DNA of 64,000 nucleotides from the NCBI GenBank assembly GCA_945957605.1, contig CAMFLR010000012.1:203414-267413 (forward strand), given 5' to 3'. The position numbers and the translations under genes are program-made. Source of the stretch: an uncultured Isosphaeraceae bacterium. Lineage in GTDB: Bacteria > Planctomycetota > Planctomycetia > Isosphaerales > Isosphaeraceae. The notes beneath the pieces are model-generated. The model worked only from the letters and a program-made list of their open reading frames with translations. It was not told the origin of the DNA and did no database searches. Below are positions 44,311 to 51,783 of the stretch, piece after piece; within the stretch, counting starts at the first letter, position 1; each line of letters begins with the position of its first letter.

Positions 44311-44485
44311 CGATTCGTCCCCATCAAACGGTGAAGGAAACTATCGCCCTTTTTTTAGCTAAGGATCCAGCCGAGGCATCTCTGGTCTCGATTCACAATT
44401 CAAGCGACCTTGTGGATTATCAACCCATTCCCAACTATCGTAGCAGAACCGAGCAATTCACACTCAGCAGCGATGGAACGAGCCC

Positions 44486-46120
44486 ATGCACGCCCGACTC
44501 CTGGCGATCGGCCTGATCATTTTGCTCACGCCCGCCGCGACTCACGCCGCCACAAAGCCCAACATCGTCATCATCATGGCCGACGACATGGGCTATTCCG
44601 ACGCCTCGTGCTACGGCGGCGAGATTCATACGCCGAACCTCGATGCGCTCGCGAAAAACGGTGTGCGCTTCAGCCGCTTTTACAACACTGCGCGGTGCTG
44701 GTCGTCGCGGGCCGCTTTGCTTACAGGCTATTACGCGCAGCAAGTGCGTCGCGACGTCATTCCCGGTGTCAAAGGAACCGGCGGCCAGGCCAATCGTCCG
44801 TCGTGGGCTCGCCTGCTTCCCGAAATGCTCAAGCCGCTCGGCTATCGTTCCTATCATTCGGGCAAGTGGCACGTGGACGGCGAAGTGCTCAAAGGAGGCT
44901 TCGACCATTCCTACAGCCTGAACGATCACGATCGCCACTTCTATCCCAAGTGGCATACCGAAGACGATCAACCGCTGCCGGCGGTCGACCCTAGTTCAGG
45001 AAACTATTACTCCTCAACAGCCGTGGCGGATTATGCAATCAAGTATTTGAAAGATCATGCGAAAAATCATGCCGACACACCGTTCTTTACCTACGTCGCC
45101 TTCACCACGCCGCATTTCCCGGTTCAAGCACCACCCGAAGACATCGCCAAATACAAGCAAACCTACCTCCCCGGCTGGGACGCGCTCCGCGACGCACGTT
45201 TCAAGCGTCAACGGGCGTTGGGGCTCGCCGGTAGCGAACTCTCGGCAATCGAACGCGACCTCGGCCCGCCCTATCCCTTCCCCGAGGCGATCAAGAAACT
45301 TGGTCCCAACGAGGTCAATCGTCCCAAGCCCTGGAGCGAGTTGAACGACGATCAAAAGGCATTCCAGGTCGCGAAAATGGCCGTGCACGCCGCGATGGTC
45401 GACCGAATGGACCAGGAAATCGGCCGGATCATCAATCAGTTAAGAGAGATGAAAACACTCGATAACACGCTCATTCTTTTCATGTCCGACAACGGCGCCA
45501 GCGCCGAGATGATGGTCCGTGGAGACGGCCACGACCCAAATGCCGCGCCCGGCAGTGGCGGTTCATACCTGAGCATAGGCCCTGGCTGGTCGAGCCTGGC
45601 GAATACTCCCTTCCGCCGCCACAAAACATGGGTTCACGAGGGCGGCATCGCCACTCCGCTGATCGCTCACTGGCCGAGCGGCATCAAGGCAAAAGACCAA
45701 ATTCGCGACGAAGCGTGCCATCTGATCGACATCGTGCCAACGATTCTCGAAGTTACCGGAGCGCCCGAAATCAAAACCTGGGAGGGCGAACCCGTCCCCG
45801 CCGCCCCTGGCCGAAGCCTGGCGAAACACTTCGAAACCTCCAGCCCGGTTCACACCGATGACGGCATCTGGTGGCTGCACGAAGGCAATCGCGCACTCTT
45901 AGTGAACGGCCTGAAACTCGTCGCAGCCAAGGACCAGCCTTGGGAACTCTACGATATGACGACCGACCGCTCGGAAGCCACGAATCTGGCGAGCGAGCGT
46001 CCAGAAAAGGTGAAAGAACTCGCCGCAATTTGGAATCGCCAGCTTCAAGAATTCAAAGCCCAGGCGACCAAGGGGCTCCCCGCTGAAACGAATTCGCAGC
46101 CCAAGAAGAAGGCGAAATAG
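44486..46120 (+). CDS. Secreted sulfatase (arylsulfatase family, variant maturation motif)
   Basis: 544 residues; signal peptide 1-21 (LLAIGLIILLTPAATHA). Type I sulfatase features: metal ligands in MAD33-D34-MGYSDASCYGG, the modification site TARC71-WSSRAALLTGYY, GYRSYHSGKWH, TPHFPVQAP, and LILFMSDNGASAE. A C-terminal sub-domain has WELYDMTTDRSEATNLA. It should hydrolyse sulfate esters of carbohydrates in the periplasm or outside. The formylglycine motif is normally C-x-P-S-R; here the third position is Ser (CWSSR), so conversion by the formylglycine-generating enzyme may be altered. No maturation enzyme is in the window. The ATG at 44486 is preceded by GGAACGAG. A hairpin terminator follows at 46136. 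Confidence 0.93.
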   Translation: MHARLLAIGLIILLTPAATHAATKPNIVIIMADDMGYSDASCYGGEIHTPNLDALAKNGVRFSRFYNTARCWSSRAALLTGYYAQQVRRDVIPGVKGTGGQANRPSWARLLPEMLKPLGYRSYHSGKWHVDGEVLKGGFDHSYSLNDHDRHFYPKWHTEDDQPLPAVDPSSGNYYSSTAVADYAIKYLKDHAKNHADTPFFTYVAFTTPHFPVQAPPEDIAKYKQTYLPGWDALRDARFKRQRALGLAGSELSAIERDLGPPYPFPEAIKKLGPNEVNRPKPWSELNDDQKAFQVAKMAVHAAMVDRMDQEIGRIINQLREMKTLDNTLILFMSDNGASAEMMVRGDGHDPNAAPGSGGSYLSIGPGWSSLANTPFRRHKTWVHEGGIATPLIAHWPSGIKAKDQIRDEACHLIDIVPTILEVTGAPEIKTWEGEPVPAAPGRSLAKHFETSSPVHTDDGIWWLHEGNRALLVNGLKLVAAKDQPWELYDMTTDRSEATNLASERPEKVKELAAIWNRQLQEFKAQATKGLPAETNSQPKKKAK

Positions 46121-46135
46121 GTGTGCTTTTCCATT

Positions 46136-46163
46136 GAGCATCCAGACGATGCTCGGCGTTTTT
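46136..46163 (+). terminator. Rho-independent terminator of the sulfatase gene
   Basis: Perfect stem GAGCATC/GATGCTC (46136-46142 and 46148-46154) with loop CAGAC, then GGCGTTTTT. It begins 15 bases after the stop codon. Confidence 0.65.
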
Positions 46164-46259
46164 ACGGGAATCGACCTGGGTGGCTGGGGCAGGACTGAGC
46201 TAAGCGAGAGAAGCCCCAACGTTTCAGGCTTCGCCTCCCTAAACTCGCCATTCCGACGC

Positions 46260-47045
46260 TCAAACACCGAAGCTACGTATCAGGTCATTCCGTTGCTCTC
46301 GCGTCGCAATTGGATGACTGCTCGTCGGCGGCCGTTCGTCATGCGTACGGTCGTCGAGACTTCGCCCGGTCTTACCCTTGCGAACTCCGCCCCACTGTTT
46401 GAAGAAGAACGGAACGCCGGCGGCTGTGCTCTGATTTCGCAGGCTGCGAACCCAATCGGCCTCAAGTGGTCGCGCACCGTGACCACTCTCTCCTCCAACG
46501 ATCATCCACGAAATACCGCTCAAATCGACGGTTCCCAAATCCTCGAGCAACGGTTCAACAGAGAGAAATCGCATCGCCGCGGGAGCCGAACGTAGGTGTT
46601 CGATGCGAGGAAGTCCATGCTTGCGATTCTCAACACTCACGCCCCACCAGATGTGCGATTCCTGGGCAAGGTCACGCAATTGATGATTGAGCATGTGAGC
46701 CAGGCGTTCAGAGCGTTTCGTGAGCACCTGGTAAGTATGCCAGTTCGCGACTCGCATAACTTCGCAAACGCGCAATACATAATCGTCGGGCACATCCTCA
46801 TGAAACAGGTCGCTCATCGAATTCACGAAGATCATCCGCGAGCGATTGAAACGTAGCGGCTCAGCAAGTTTCTCAGGGACGAAACGCAGGTCAAAACCTT
46901 GTTCGTAGGGATGCCCCGGGACGCCGCGAAATCGCTCCGCGAATGTTTCCGCGTAGCAATGCGTGCAGCCGGGACTGATTTTGGTGCAACCTCGAACCGG
47001 GTTCCATGTCGCGTCGGTCCATTCGATTTTTGAGTTTTCAGCCAT
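46260..47045 (-). CDS. DUF5131 (phage Gp37/Gp68) family protein
   Basis: 261 residues. The N-terminus carries the diagnostic IEWTDATWNPVRGC20-TKISPGC27-THC30-YAE, a C-x6-C-x2-C cluster. Other family motifs are VNSMSDLFHEDVPDDYVLRV, VLTKRSERLAHML, WWGVSVENRKHGLPRIEHLR, RFLSVEPLLEDL, MIVGGESGHGARPLEADWVR and VPFFFKQWGG. The family is first known from phage genes and is proposed to be radical-SAM-like with an iron-sulfur cluster; it is often next to a three-Cys-motif partner protein (TcmP), which I do not see here. The ATG at 47045 has only a weak upstream purine tract. It is convergent with the sulfatase; the reaction is unknown. Confidence 0.9.
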   Translation of the reverse strand: MAENSKIEWTDATWNPVRGCTKISPGCTHCYAETFAERFRGVPGHPYEQGFDLRFVPEKLAEPLRFNRSRMIFVNSMSDLFHEDVPDDYVLRVCEVMRVANWHTYQVLTKRSERLAHMLNHQLRDLAQESHIWWGVSVENRKHGLPRIEHLRSAPAAMRFLSVEPLLEDLGTVDLSGISWMIVGGESGHGARPLEADWVRSLRNQSTAAGVPFFFKQWGGVRKGKTGRSLDDRTHDERPPTSSHPIATREQRNDLIRSFGV

Positions 47046-47146
47046 TTTGTTTGCTCAAAACAGTCCAGTGGCGCGATGCTAAAATCATTCTGTCAGGATC
47101 ATGCCGCCAAGATCAATACACACGCTGACATGGAATTGAACTTTGT

Positions 47147-48007
47147 TTACTTCAGCACATCCGCAAGCCAAGCACGCACCCGAGTCCGCTCAGGAATATC
47201 CTTCAAAACCCAAAGATCTGTGTGATTGGGGTAGGGGAGGGTCACAAACGTGGCCTTGATCTCCTCCGACTTGAGAAACGCCTGTGCATCGGCGACCGAC
47301 GTCTCATGCATCACAAGTTGCGGTTTACCACGGAAACGATGCAGGCGCATTCGGGCTGAAACAGCATCGTCGTCCGCATAACCCCAGTGACGCACCCCAT
47401 CATAGTGGCTATGCACGATCATCGCGCGCCAGAGCTTGGCCGTCACATCATCGCGCAGGCCGATGTACCCGCAAGCGATCGCTCCGCGCGAGAATCCGGC
47501 CAGAATTACACGATCGCGATCGCCACCGAACTCGGTGCAAATTCGCGCGACTGTTTCCCGGGCGTATTTCGCCGTCGCGTCGGCATCGCCCCACCATGTC
47601 AGACTATGCGCACGCGCCTGAACGTCAACAAACGGCAAGCAAACCCATATGAATCCGCGTCCTTCGCTCAAGCCATAACCGAGCTTGCAATCTTCAACCC
47701 GCCCAGTGCTCACGTCTCCCAGCGCGTTCCTGTAGCCGCCGTTTCCCGGATACTCGACGATCACCGGATACTTCTTTCCAGGCGACCAGTCGGTCGGCAA
47801 GTACAGCACGTGCGAGAGCTTCCAGCCGTCGTAGCCCGGATTCACGACGCGTACACGCTTGCCGGCCGTTGGTGGTCCTTCGCTAACGGCGGGAACGGTC
47901 AGATCGGATGGCAATTCATTGAGATTTGGAGCACGCTGAGCGAGAGCCTGGGTCGGACCGAGCCCAGCGAGCAAGAGCAAGCCAAGAAGCAAGTGACGAC
48001 GTGTCAT
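47147..48007 (-). CDS. Secreted alpha/beta hydrolase
   Basis: 286 residues with signal peptide (RRHLLLGLLLLAGLGPTQAL, cleavage after ALA). The alpha/beta hydrolase fold is seen in HVLYLPTDWSPGKKYPVIVE, YPGNGGYRN, the nucleophile elbow RVILAGFSRGAIACGYIGLR (G-F-S-R-G), IVHSHYDGVRHW, and the late LPYPNHTDLW with a possible catalytic histidine. It resembles feruloyl-esterase/PHB-depolymerase-like secreted hydrolases; the substrate is not known. Its ATG overlaps the stop of the AHSA1 gene by ATGA, so it is translated as the third gene of the arsR operon. Confidence 0.85.
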   Translation of the reverse strand: MTRRHLLLGLLLLAGLGPTQALAQRAPNLNELPSDLTVPAVSEGPPTAGKRVRVVNPGYDGWKLSHVLYLPTDWSPGKKYPVIVEYPGNGGYRNALGDVSTGRVEDCKLGYGLSEGRGFIWVCLPFVDVQARAHSLTWWGDADATAKYARETVARICTEFGGDRDRVILAGFSRGAIACGYIGLRDDVTAKLWRAMIVHSHYDGVRHWGYADDDAVSARMRLHRFRGKPQLVMHETSVADAQAFLKSEEIKATFVTLPYPNHTDLWVLKDIPERTRVRAWLADVLK

Positions 48008-48471
48008 TGAAGCGATGAACTCTCAGCAAGAGTTGCATCAATCTGTTTGAACATCCGGCCCCACCCATCTTCGGTCCGCGACACATAATCAATCCATTGC
48101 GCGTCCATCGCGTGCACGATCGTTGCCGTACAACCTTCAGTCTCGGGCTCGATCGTCAGCGTAACGACCGAAGGATCGGCCTCACCGCTTTCGTCAATAA
48201 TCCATGTGAACACGATTTTGCGCGGGCGGTCGAGTTCGAGATAGGTGCCCCAGTGGCGGGCCTCCGTTTCTCCACGCATGTCGGAGAAGAAGAACTTGCC
48301 GCCGATTTTGGGGTCAATCTCCACGCGCCTGATCTCGCCTGACAGGCCGAACGTGCGGAGCGAGGCGGCCATCCAGACTCGTACCTGCGCAGGGTCGAGC
48401 CACGCGTCGTACACGCGGTCGGCCGATGCTTTGAAACGATGGCTCACCCGCGCTTCTACCTTGGCACCCAT
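48004..48471 (-). CDS. AHSA1/SRPBCC domain protein
   Basis: 155 residues, one START-like helix-grip domain of the AHSA1 (CalC/Aha1) group: VSHRFKASADRVYDAWLDPAQVRVWMA, GGKFFFSDMRGETEARHWGTYLEL, PRKIVFTWIID, VVTLTIEPETEGCTATIVHA and DGWGRMFKQIDATL. Such proteins bind small hydrophobic ligands in a deep pocket and are very often the partner gene of an ArsR-type repressor, as here. Its start codon shares one base with the arsR stop (TGATG) and its stop overlaps the hydrolase start (ATGA), a fully coupled operon. The ligand is unknown. Confidence 0.92.
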   Translation of the reverse strand: MGAKVEARVSHRFKASADRVYDAWLDPAQVRVWMAASLRTFGLSGEIRRVEIDPKIGGKFFFSDMRGETEARHWGTYLELDRPRKIVFTWIIDESGEADPSVVTLTIEPETEGCTATIVHAMDAQWIDYVSRTEDGWGRMFKQIDATLAESSSLQ

Positions 48472-48818
48472 CAGCGTTTCTCCTTCGATTCATCGGTCAG
48501 CATCTGGTCGATCGCTTCGAGCCCCGCACGCCAGAAAGTCTCTTGCTGAGAGATCCACTCCTGAACCTTGCGCAGCGACTCCGGACGAAACTGAAGCAGG
48601 TGCTCCCGCCCCATCCGCTTCCGCTCGACCAAACGAGCCCGTTCAAGTAGTTTGATATGCTTTGATACCGAATTGAGCGAGATTGCAAACGGCGCAGCAA
48701 GCTCCGTTACCCGCGCCTCGCCCTGCGCCAAGCGCCGCAAAATGGCGCGGCGCGTCGGGTCCGCCAGCGCAGTCAGCGTGTCGTCCAGCAACCGCTCATC
48801 GTCATGCCCAATCATCAT
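48471..48818 (-). CDS. ArsR-family winged-helix repressor
   Basis: 115 residues (114 if the second ATG is used). The ArsR winged helix is clear: LTALADPTRRAILRRLAQGE, VTELAAPFAISLNSVSKHIKLL (recognition helix) and RARLVERKRMGREHLLQFRPE. There are no Cys metal sites, so it is of the non-metal kind that is paired with AHSA1 genes. ATG triplets occur at 48818 and 48815; AGGG at 48822-48825 is six bases before the second and only three before the first, so 48815 is the better start although the longer frame is listed. A perfect inverted repeat overlaps its own promoter and start codon, so autorepression is expected. It is first gene of a three-gene operon. Confidence 0.92.
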   Translation of the reverse strand: MMIGHDDERLLDDTLTALADPTRRAILRRLAQGEARVTELAAPFAISLNSVSKHIKLLERARLVERKRMGREHLLQFRPESLRKVQEWISQQETFWRAGLEAIDQMLTDESKEKR

Positions 48819-48836
48819 TCACCCTTTTGGGTGAAT
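48817..48836. promoter_or_regulatory. Probable ArsR operator (perfect 20-base inverted repeat)
   Basis: ATTCACCC-TTTT-GGGTGAAT is an exact palindrome with a four-base centre. It covers part of the -10 box, the expected transcription start, the ribosome site and the first base pairs of the arsR start codon. Binding of a dimeric winged-helix repressor here would block initiation. Binding itself is inferred. Confidence 0.8.
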
Positions 48837-48862
48837 ATAGTGCGACGAAGTGCAGCCGTCAA
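48834..48862 (-). promoter_or_regulatory. Sigma70-type promoter of the arsR operon
   Basis: On the reverse strand TTGACG (48862-48857), a 17-base spacer and TATATT (48839-48834) make a near-consensus promoter. The start site should fall near 48827, leaving a leader of about 9-12 bases before the start codon. Confidence 0.8.
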
Positions 48863-48867
48863 CGTCT

Positions 48868-48926
48868 GAAAACAACGCGACGCGCGATCTGCACCAAAAG
48901 GCAGGCCGCGCGTCGCGTGTGTTTTC
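48868..48926 (-). terminator. Strong rho-independent terminator of the ABC exporter gene
   Basis: Arms 48868-48886 and 48907-48926 pair over 19 bases with one bulged base, including CGCGACGCGCG/CGCGCGTCGCG, and a small inner CTGC/GCAG stem. The reverse-strand tail is TTGTTTTC, part of the arm itself. It begins 19 bases past the exporter stop and ends five bases before the arsR -35 box, insulating the two units. Confidence 0.85.
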
Positions 48927-48944
48927 GATTCAAACCGCAGAAGA

Positions 48945-50822
48945 TCAGGCGGTGAGAGGTGCCAGAAGATTGTCGGGTTCGGCCGGAACGGGCATCGGGC
49001 CGACTCCTGCCGAGTTGACCAGTTCGGCGAATGGGCCGTTGTTGTTCAGCAACTCGTCGAAGGTGCCTGTTTCGGCGATTCGACCGTCTTCGAAGACGAA
49101 CACGCGGTCGGCGTCACGCAGGGTTGAGAGTCGGTGCGCGACGAGGATCACCGTGCGATCGGCACGGGCCTCATTGATCGCCTTTTGCACCTCGCGCTCG
49201 CTGATGTTGTCGAGTGCGGAGGTACCTTCGTCGAGAATCAGCACGGGCGGATTCTTGAGGAAGATGCGTGCAAGTGCCAGACGCTGCCGCTGGCCGCCAG
49301 ACATATTCTGTCCACGCTCGGCGACCAACGCATCAAAGCCGCCGGGCATCTCCATGATCTCGTCGTACAGGCAGGCCCGCTTGGCCGCCTCTTCAACATC
49401 AGCGCGAGTGACGTTGTCTTCGCCGTACGAGATGTTCTGGGCGATCGTGCCCGAGAAGACGAACGGGTTCTGCCCGACGTATCCCACGAGCCGACCAATC
49501 GCCTCACGCGAGACCGACTCGATCGGCACGCCGCCAAATGTTGCGTTGCCCGACGCTGCATGCGTCAACCGCATCAACACGCGTAGCCACGTCGATTTAC
49601 CCGACCCCGAACGACCGGCCACGCCAATCGTCTCGCCGTGCTGAATCGTAAGCGTAACGCCATCGAGCGCGCGACGAAGTCGACCATCGGGCGTGCGGTA
49701 GTCGACCCGAATGTTGTGCGCCTCAAAGAGCGGAACATCGTCGCGAAGCATTGGCTCCCGAGGGTCGGCCGGCATGAACGAACGATCGATCGGCTCGGCC
49801 ATCAGGTCGAGCATGTCGTTGACGCGCAGGCTGCTCTCGTGGGCTTCGTCGATAAAGCGGTGGATCTCGTTGAGCGGCGCCATCACGCTTAAAAAGAGCA
49901 TCGAGAACGTAAGGACGTCGCCTTCGGGGATCTTTCCTTGCACGAGCAAGTACACGGCTACGCCGATCACGAGCAGGTGAAAGAACCCTTCGTTGAGTGC
50001 CTTGCCGCAGCCGAAGAGCGACATCTGGAAGTGGTGGCGGATCTCTTTCGATCGCCGGCGTTCGGCCGCAAGTTCAACGCGGCGAATCTCTTGGCCGTGC
50101 GTGTGCGCGGCCCGAACATAGTCGATACCGGTGAGTTGCTCGACGACCGTGCCGTCCATCACCTCGCGGATCCGCATCAGGCCGAGGCGGATTCCCTTTT
50201 GCGAGAGAAGCTGCCAGATCGTCAGCGTCACCGAGATGGGCGCCACGCCTAACATAACGAGTGCCACGATTGGCTGCTTGAACGCAGCCGAACCGAGGGC
50301 GAAGGCCCCGATAAAGATGGCAGGGATGAAGTCAATGAAGCTGATGCGGACGAGCCGCACGAATCCATCCACGCATCGATGGATTCGGCCATGAAGCGAG
50401 CCGACTTGCTCGAGCGACATGCGGCTGAGATCCACCATCATCAAATGTGCAACAAGGTTTACACAGAGATCCTTGTCAATCTGTGTGCATGTGTTCTCAA
50501 CGAGATATCGTCGTAAAACATTCATGCTTTCCCGTACTAGGTAGGCGCAGCCGATGGCACTGAGATAGAATAGTGCAATCCGCCACACGGCTGAGTCTGT
50601 GAAGTGCGCGTCCATACCGCGCTTTACCGAGTTCACCAGAGAGCCGAGACAGAGATAGATTCCTGAGTTGGCCGCGCTGTAGACCGCCATCACACCAACT
50701 GCCCCGACGAGTGCGAGCTTTCGGGACGCAGGAACTTTCCCCCAAACTTGCCGCCCGCAACGGGCGATATCCTTGAGTTCCCCAATCAATCCATGAGACG
50801 CCTGGACCTGCTCCTGACCCAT
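48945..50822 (-). CDS. Type I ABC exporter (fused permease and ATPase), candidate glucan exporter
   Basis: 625 residues: a transmembrane half (about 30-330, six helices such as LALVGAVGVMAVYSAANSGI, IALFYLSAIGCAYLVRES, FIPAIFIGAFALGSAAF) and a nucleotide-binding half. Walker A is GRSGSGKST near residue 402, the signature QNMSGGQRQRLALAR is near 504, Walker B/D-loop LILDEGTSALD is near 530, and the H-loop is LVAHRLSTLRDADRV. One gene therefore encodes a homodimeric exporter. I chose the ATG at 50822 because GAGGG lies five bases upstream; an open region 60 codons longer has no start site. It lies next to the cyclic glucan synthase on the same strand, like the rhizobial ndvA/ndvB pair; the cargo is inferred from that. 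A strong terminator follows. Confidence 0.9.
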   Translation of the reverse strand: MGQEQVQASHGLIGELKDIARCGRQVWGKVPASRKLALVGAVGVMAVYSAANSGIYLCLGSLVNSVKRGMDAHFTDSAVWRIALFYLSAIGCAYLVRESMNVLRRYLVENTCTQIDKDLCVNLVAHLMMVDLSRMSLEQVGSLHGRIHRCVDGFVRLVRISFIDFIPAIFIGAFALGSAAFKQPIVALVMLGVAPISVTLTIWQLLSQKGIRLGLMRIREVMDGTVVEQLTGIDYVRAAHTHGQEIRRVELAAERRRSKEIRHHFQMSLFGCGKALNEGFFHLLVIGVAVYLLVQGKIPEGDVLTFSMLFLSVMAPLNEIHRFIDEAHESSLRVNDMLDLMAEPIDRSFMPADPREPMLRDDVPLFEAHNIRVDYRTPDGRLRRALDGVTLTIQHGETIGVAGRSGSGKSTWLRVLMRLTHAASGNATFGGVPIESVSREAIGRLVGYVGQNPFVFSGTIAQNISYGEDNVTRADVEEAAKRACLYDEIMEMPGGFDALVAERGQNMSGGQRQRLALARIFLKNPPVLILDEGTSALDNISEREVQKAINEARADRTVILVAHRLSTLRDADRVFVFEDGRIAETGTFDELLNNNGPFAELVNSAGVGPMPVPAEPDNLLAPLTA

Positions 50823-51340
50823 GGTTTCCCTCGGGATCCCTTCTGGTGGACCGGTGATATCTTGTGGAGAAAATGGGCTGAGAAGCGCCCATTGTAAGAA
50901 TCTGGGAATTCGACTTAGCGGAGAGACCCGCAATTGACGTAATGATAGGAAGATAGTCCAGAACAGCCGCCCCGAACGGGGAAGACTGGGACAATCTTGC
51001 AAGCGAGTCGCATGCCGTCGGCTCGCTGCCTTACCACTTCTCGATCGATCGTATCGATCTTCGTTTTGGCGGGCAATTGGAACAGTGCGGCAGTCGCTGT
51101 TCGCTCGCCTGGATGGCTCCAGATTGTAAGAGGCTGCCTAACCTAAGGCAGAAATTGCATTCTGAAGAGGCATTCACCAAAGGTTCACGAAAGAACAACT
51201 GCAACTTCTAGAGATACGTTCTATCCTTAGACAGTTGTTTGCCGGACTTGCCAAACTCGTTGCTTTTCTTATTGGCACCGGTTTTGCCTGAGTAACGCTC
51301 CAGCACCTCTCCTAGGATCGACAGCAACGGAGTAGAGCGC
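50823..51340. other. 518-base intergenic region
   Basis: Contains the exporter's presumed promoter. A perfect inverted repeat AACAACTG (51194-51201) and CAGTTGTT (51232-51239) with a 30-base spacer is present; it could be a protein-binding site or a weak stem. No other gene is seen. Confidence 0.45.
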
Positions 51341-51631
51341 ATGAATCCCCTAAACCCCAACCGCGTTCACGCTGAGAACCCTATGCCGTTCGTTACATCC
51401 ACACGGATGTCCTCGCGTCAGACCGAAACGATCCTCAATGCCGACGGCGATCGCTTTGTTGCGTCCCGTTTCGGCACGGTCACGGATGAAGTGGTCGTCG
51501 TCGACGATCGTTCCGACCTCCGCCCGTCGCAAGCCGTTGAGAACCGGTTGGTCGCTCTGCTCCGCGAGTCGTCTCTCCCCGTGAGCCATCTCCAGGTGCG
51601 CGGATTCGTCCGCGGCCGCCGCGACGACTGA
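51341..51631 (+). CDS. Small hypothetical protein, 96 aa
   Basis: Family not recognised. It is soluble, with a polar N-terminus (MNPLNPNRVHAENPMPFVTS) and a more ordered C-terminal part (GTVTDEVVVVDDRSDLRPSQ, AVENRLVALLRESSLPVSHL, QVRGFVRGRRDD) that could fold as beta-alpha-beta. The ATG at 51341 has GGAG eight bases upstream. It is convergent with the cyclic glucan synthase, and the composite hairpin at 51686-51732 lies between the two stops, which supports a real transcription unit. An antisense frame of similar length exists but has no ribosome site. Confidence 0.55.
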   Translation: MNPLNPNRVHAENPMPFVTSTRMSSRQTETILNADGDRFVASRFGTVTDEVVVVDDRSDLRPSQAVENRLVALLRESSLPVSHLQVRGFVRGRRDD

Positions 51632-51685
51632 CATCCGCTCAGTTGTTTTGCAGGCGTGGTTGATCGTTCGAAAAATCAAACCGGC

Positions 51686-51732
51686 GCGTCGCCCTCACTT
51701 CTGCTTCGGAATCCGAAGCTTTCGGGCGACGC
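51686..51732. terminator. Composite hairpin between convergent genes
   Basis: Outer arms GCGTCGCCC (51686-51694) and GGGCGACGC (51724-51732) enclose a second perfect hairpin GCTTCGG-AAT-CCGAAGC (51703-51719). On the reverse strand, GGTTTGATTTTTCG follows a few bases later, so it probably ends the glucan synthase transcript. The forward side has no U-run. Confidence 0.65.
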
Positions 51733-51783
51733 AAAAGTTAAAAAGTTGATCATGAAAGGGAAGCGTCTGCGCTCGCCGTGCGC

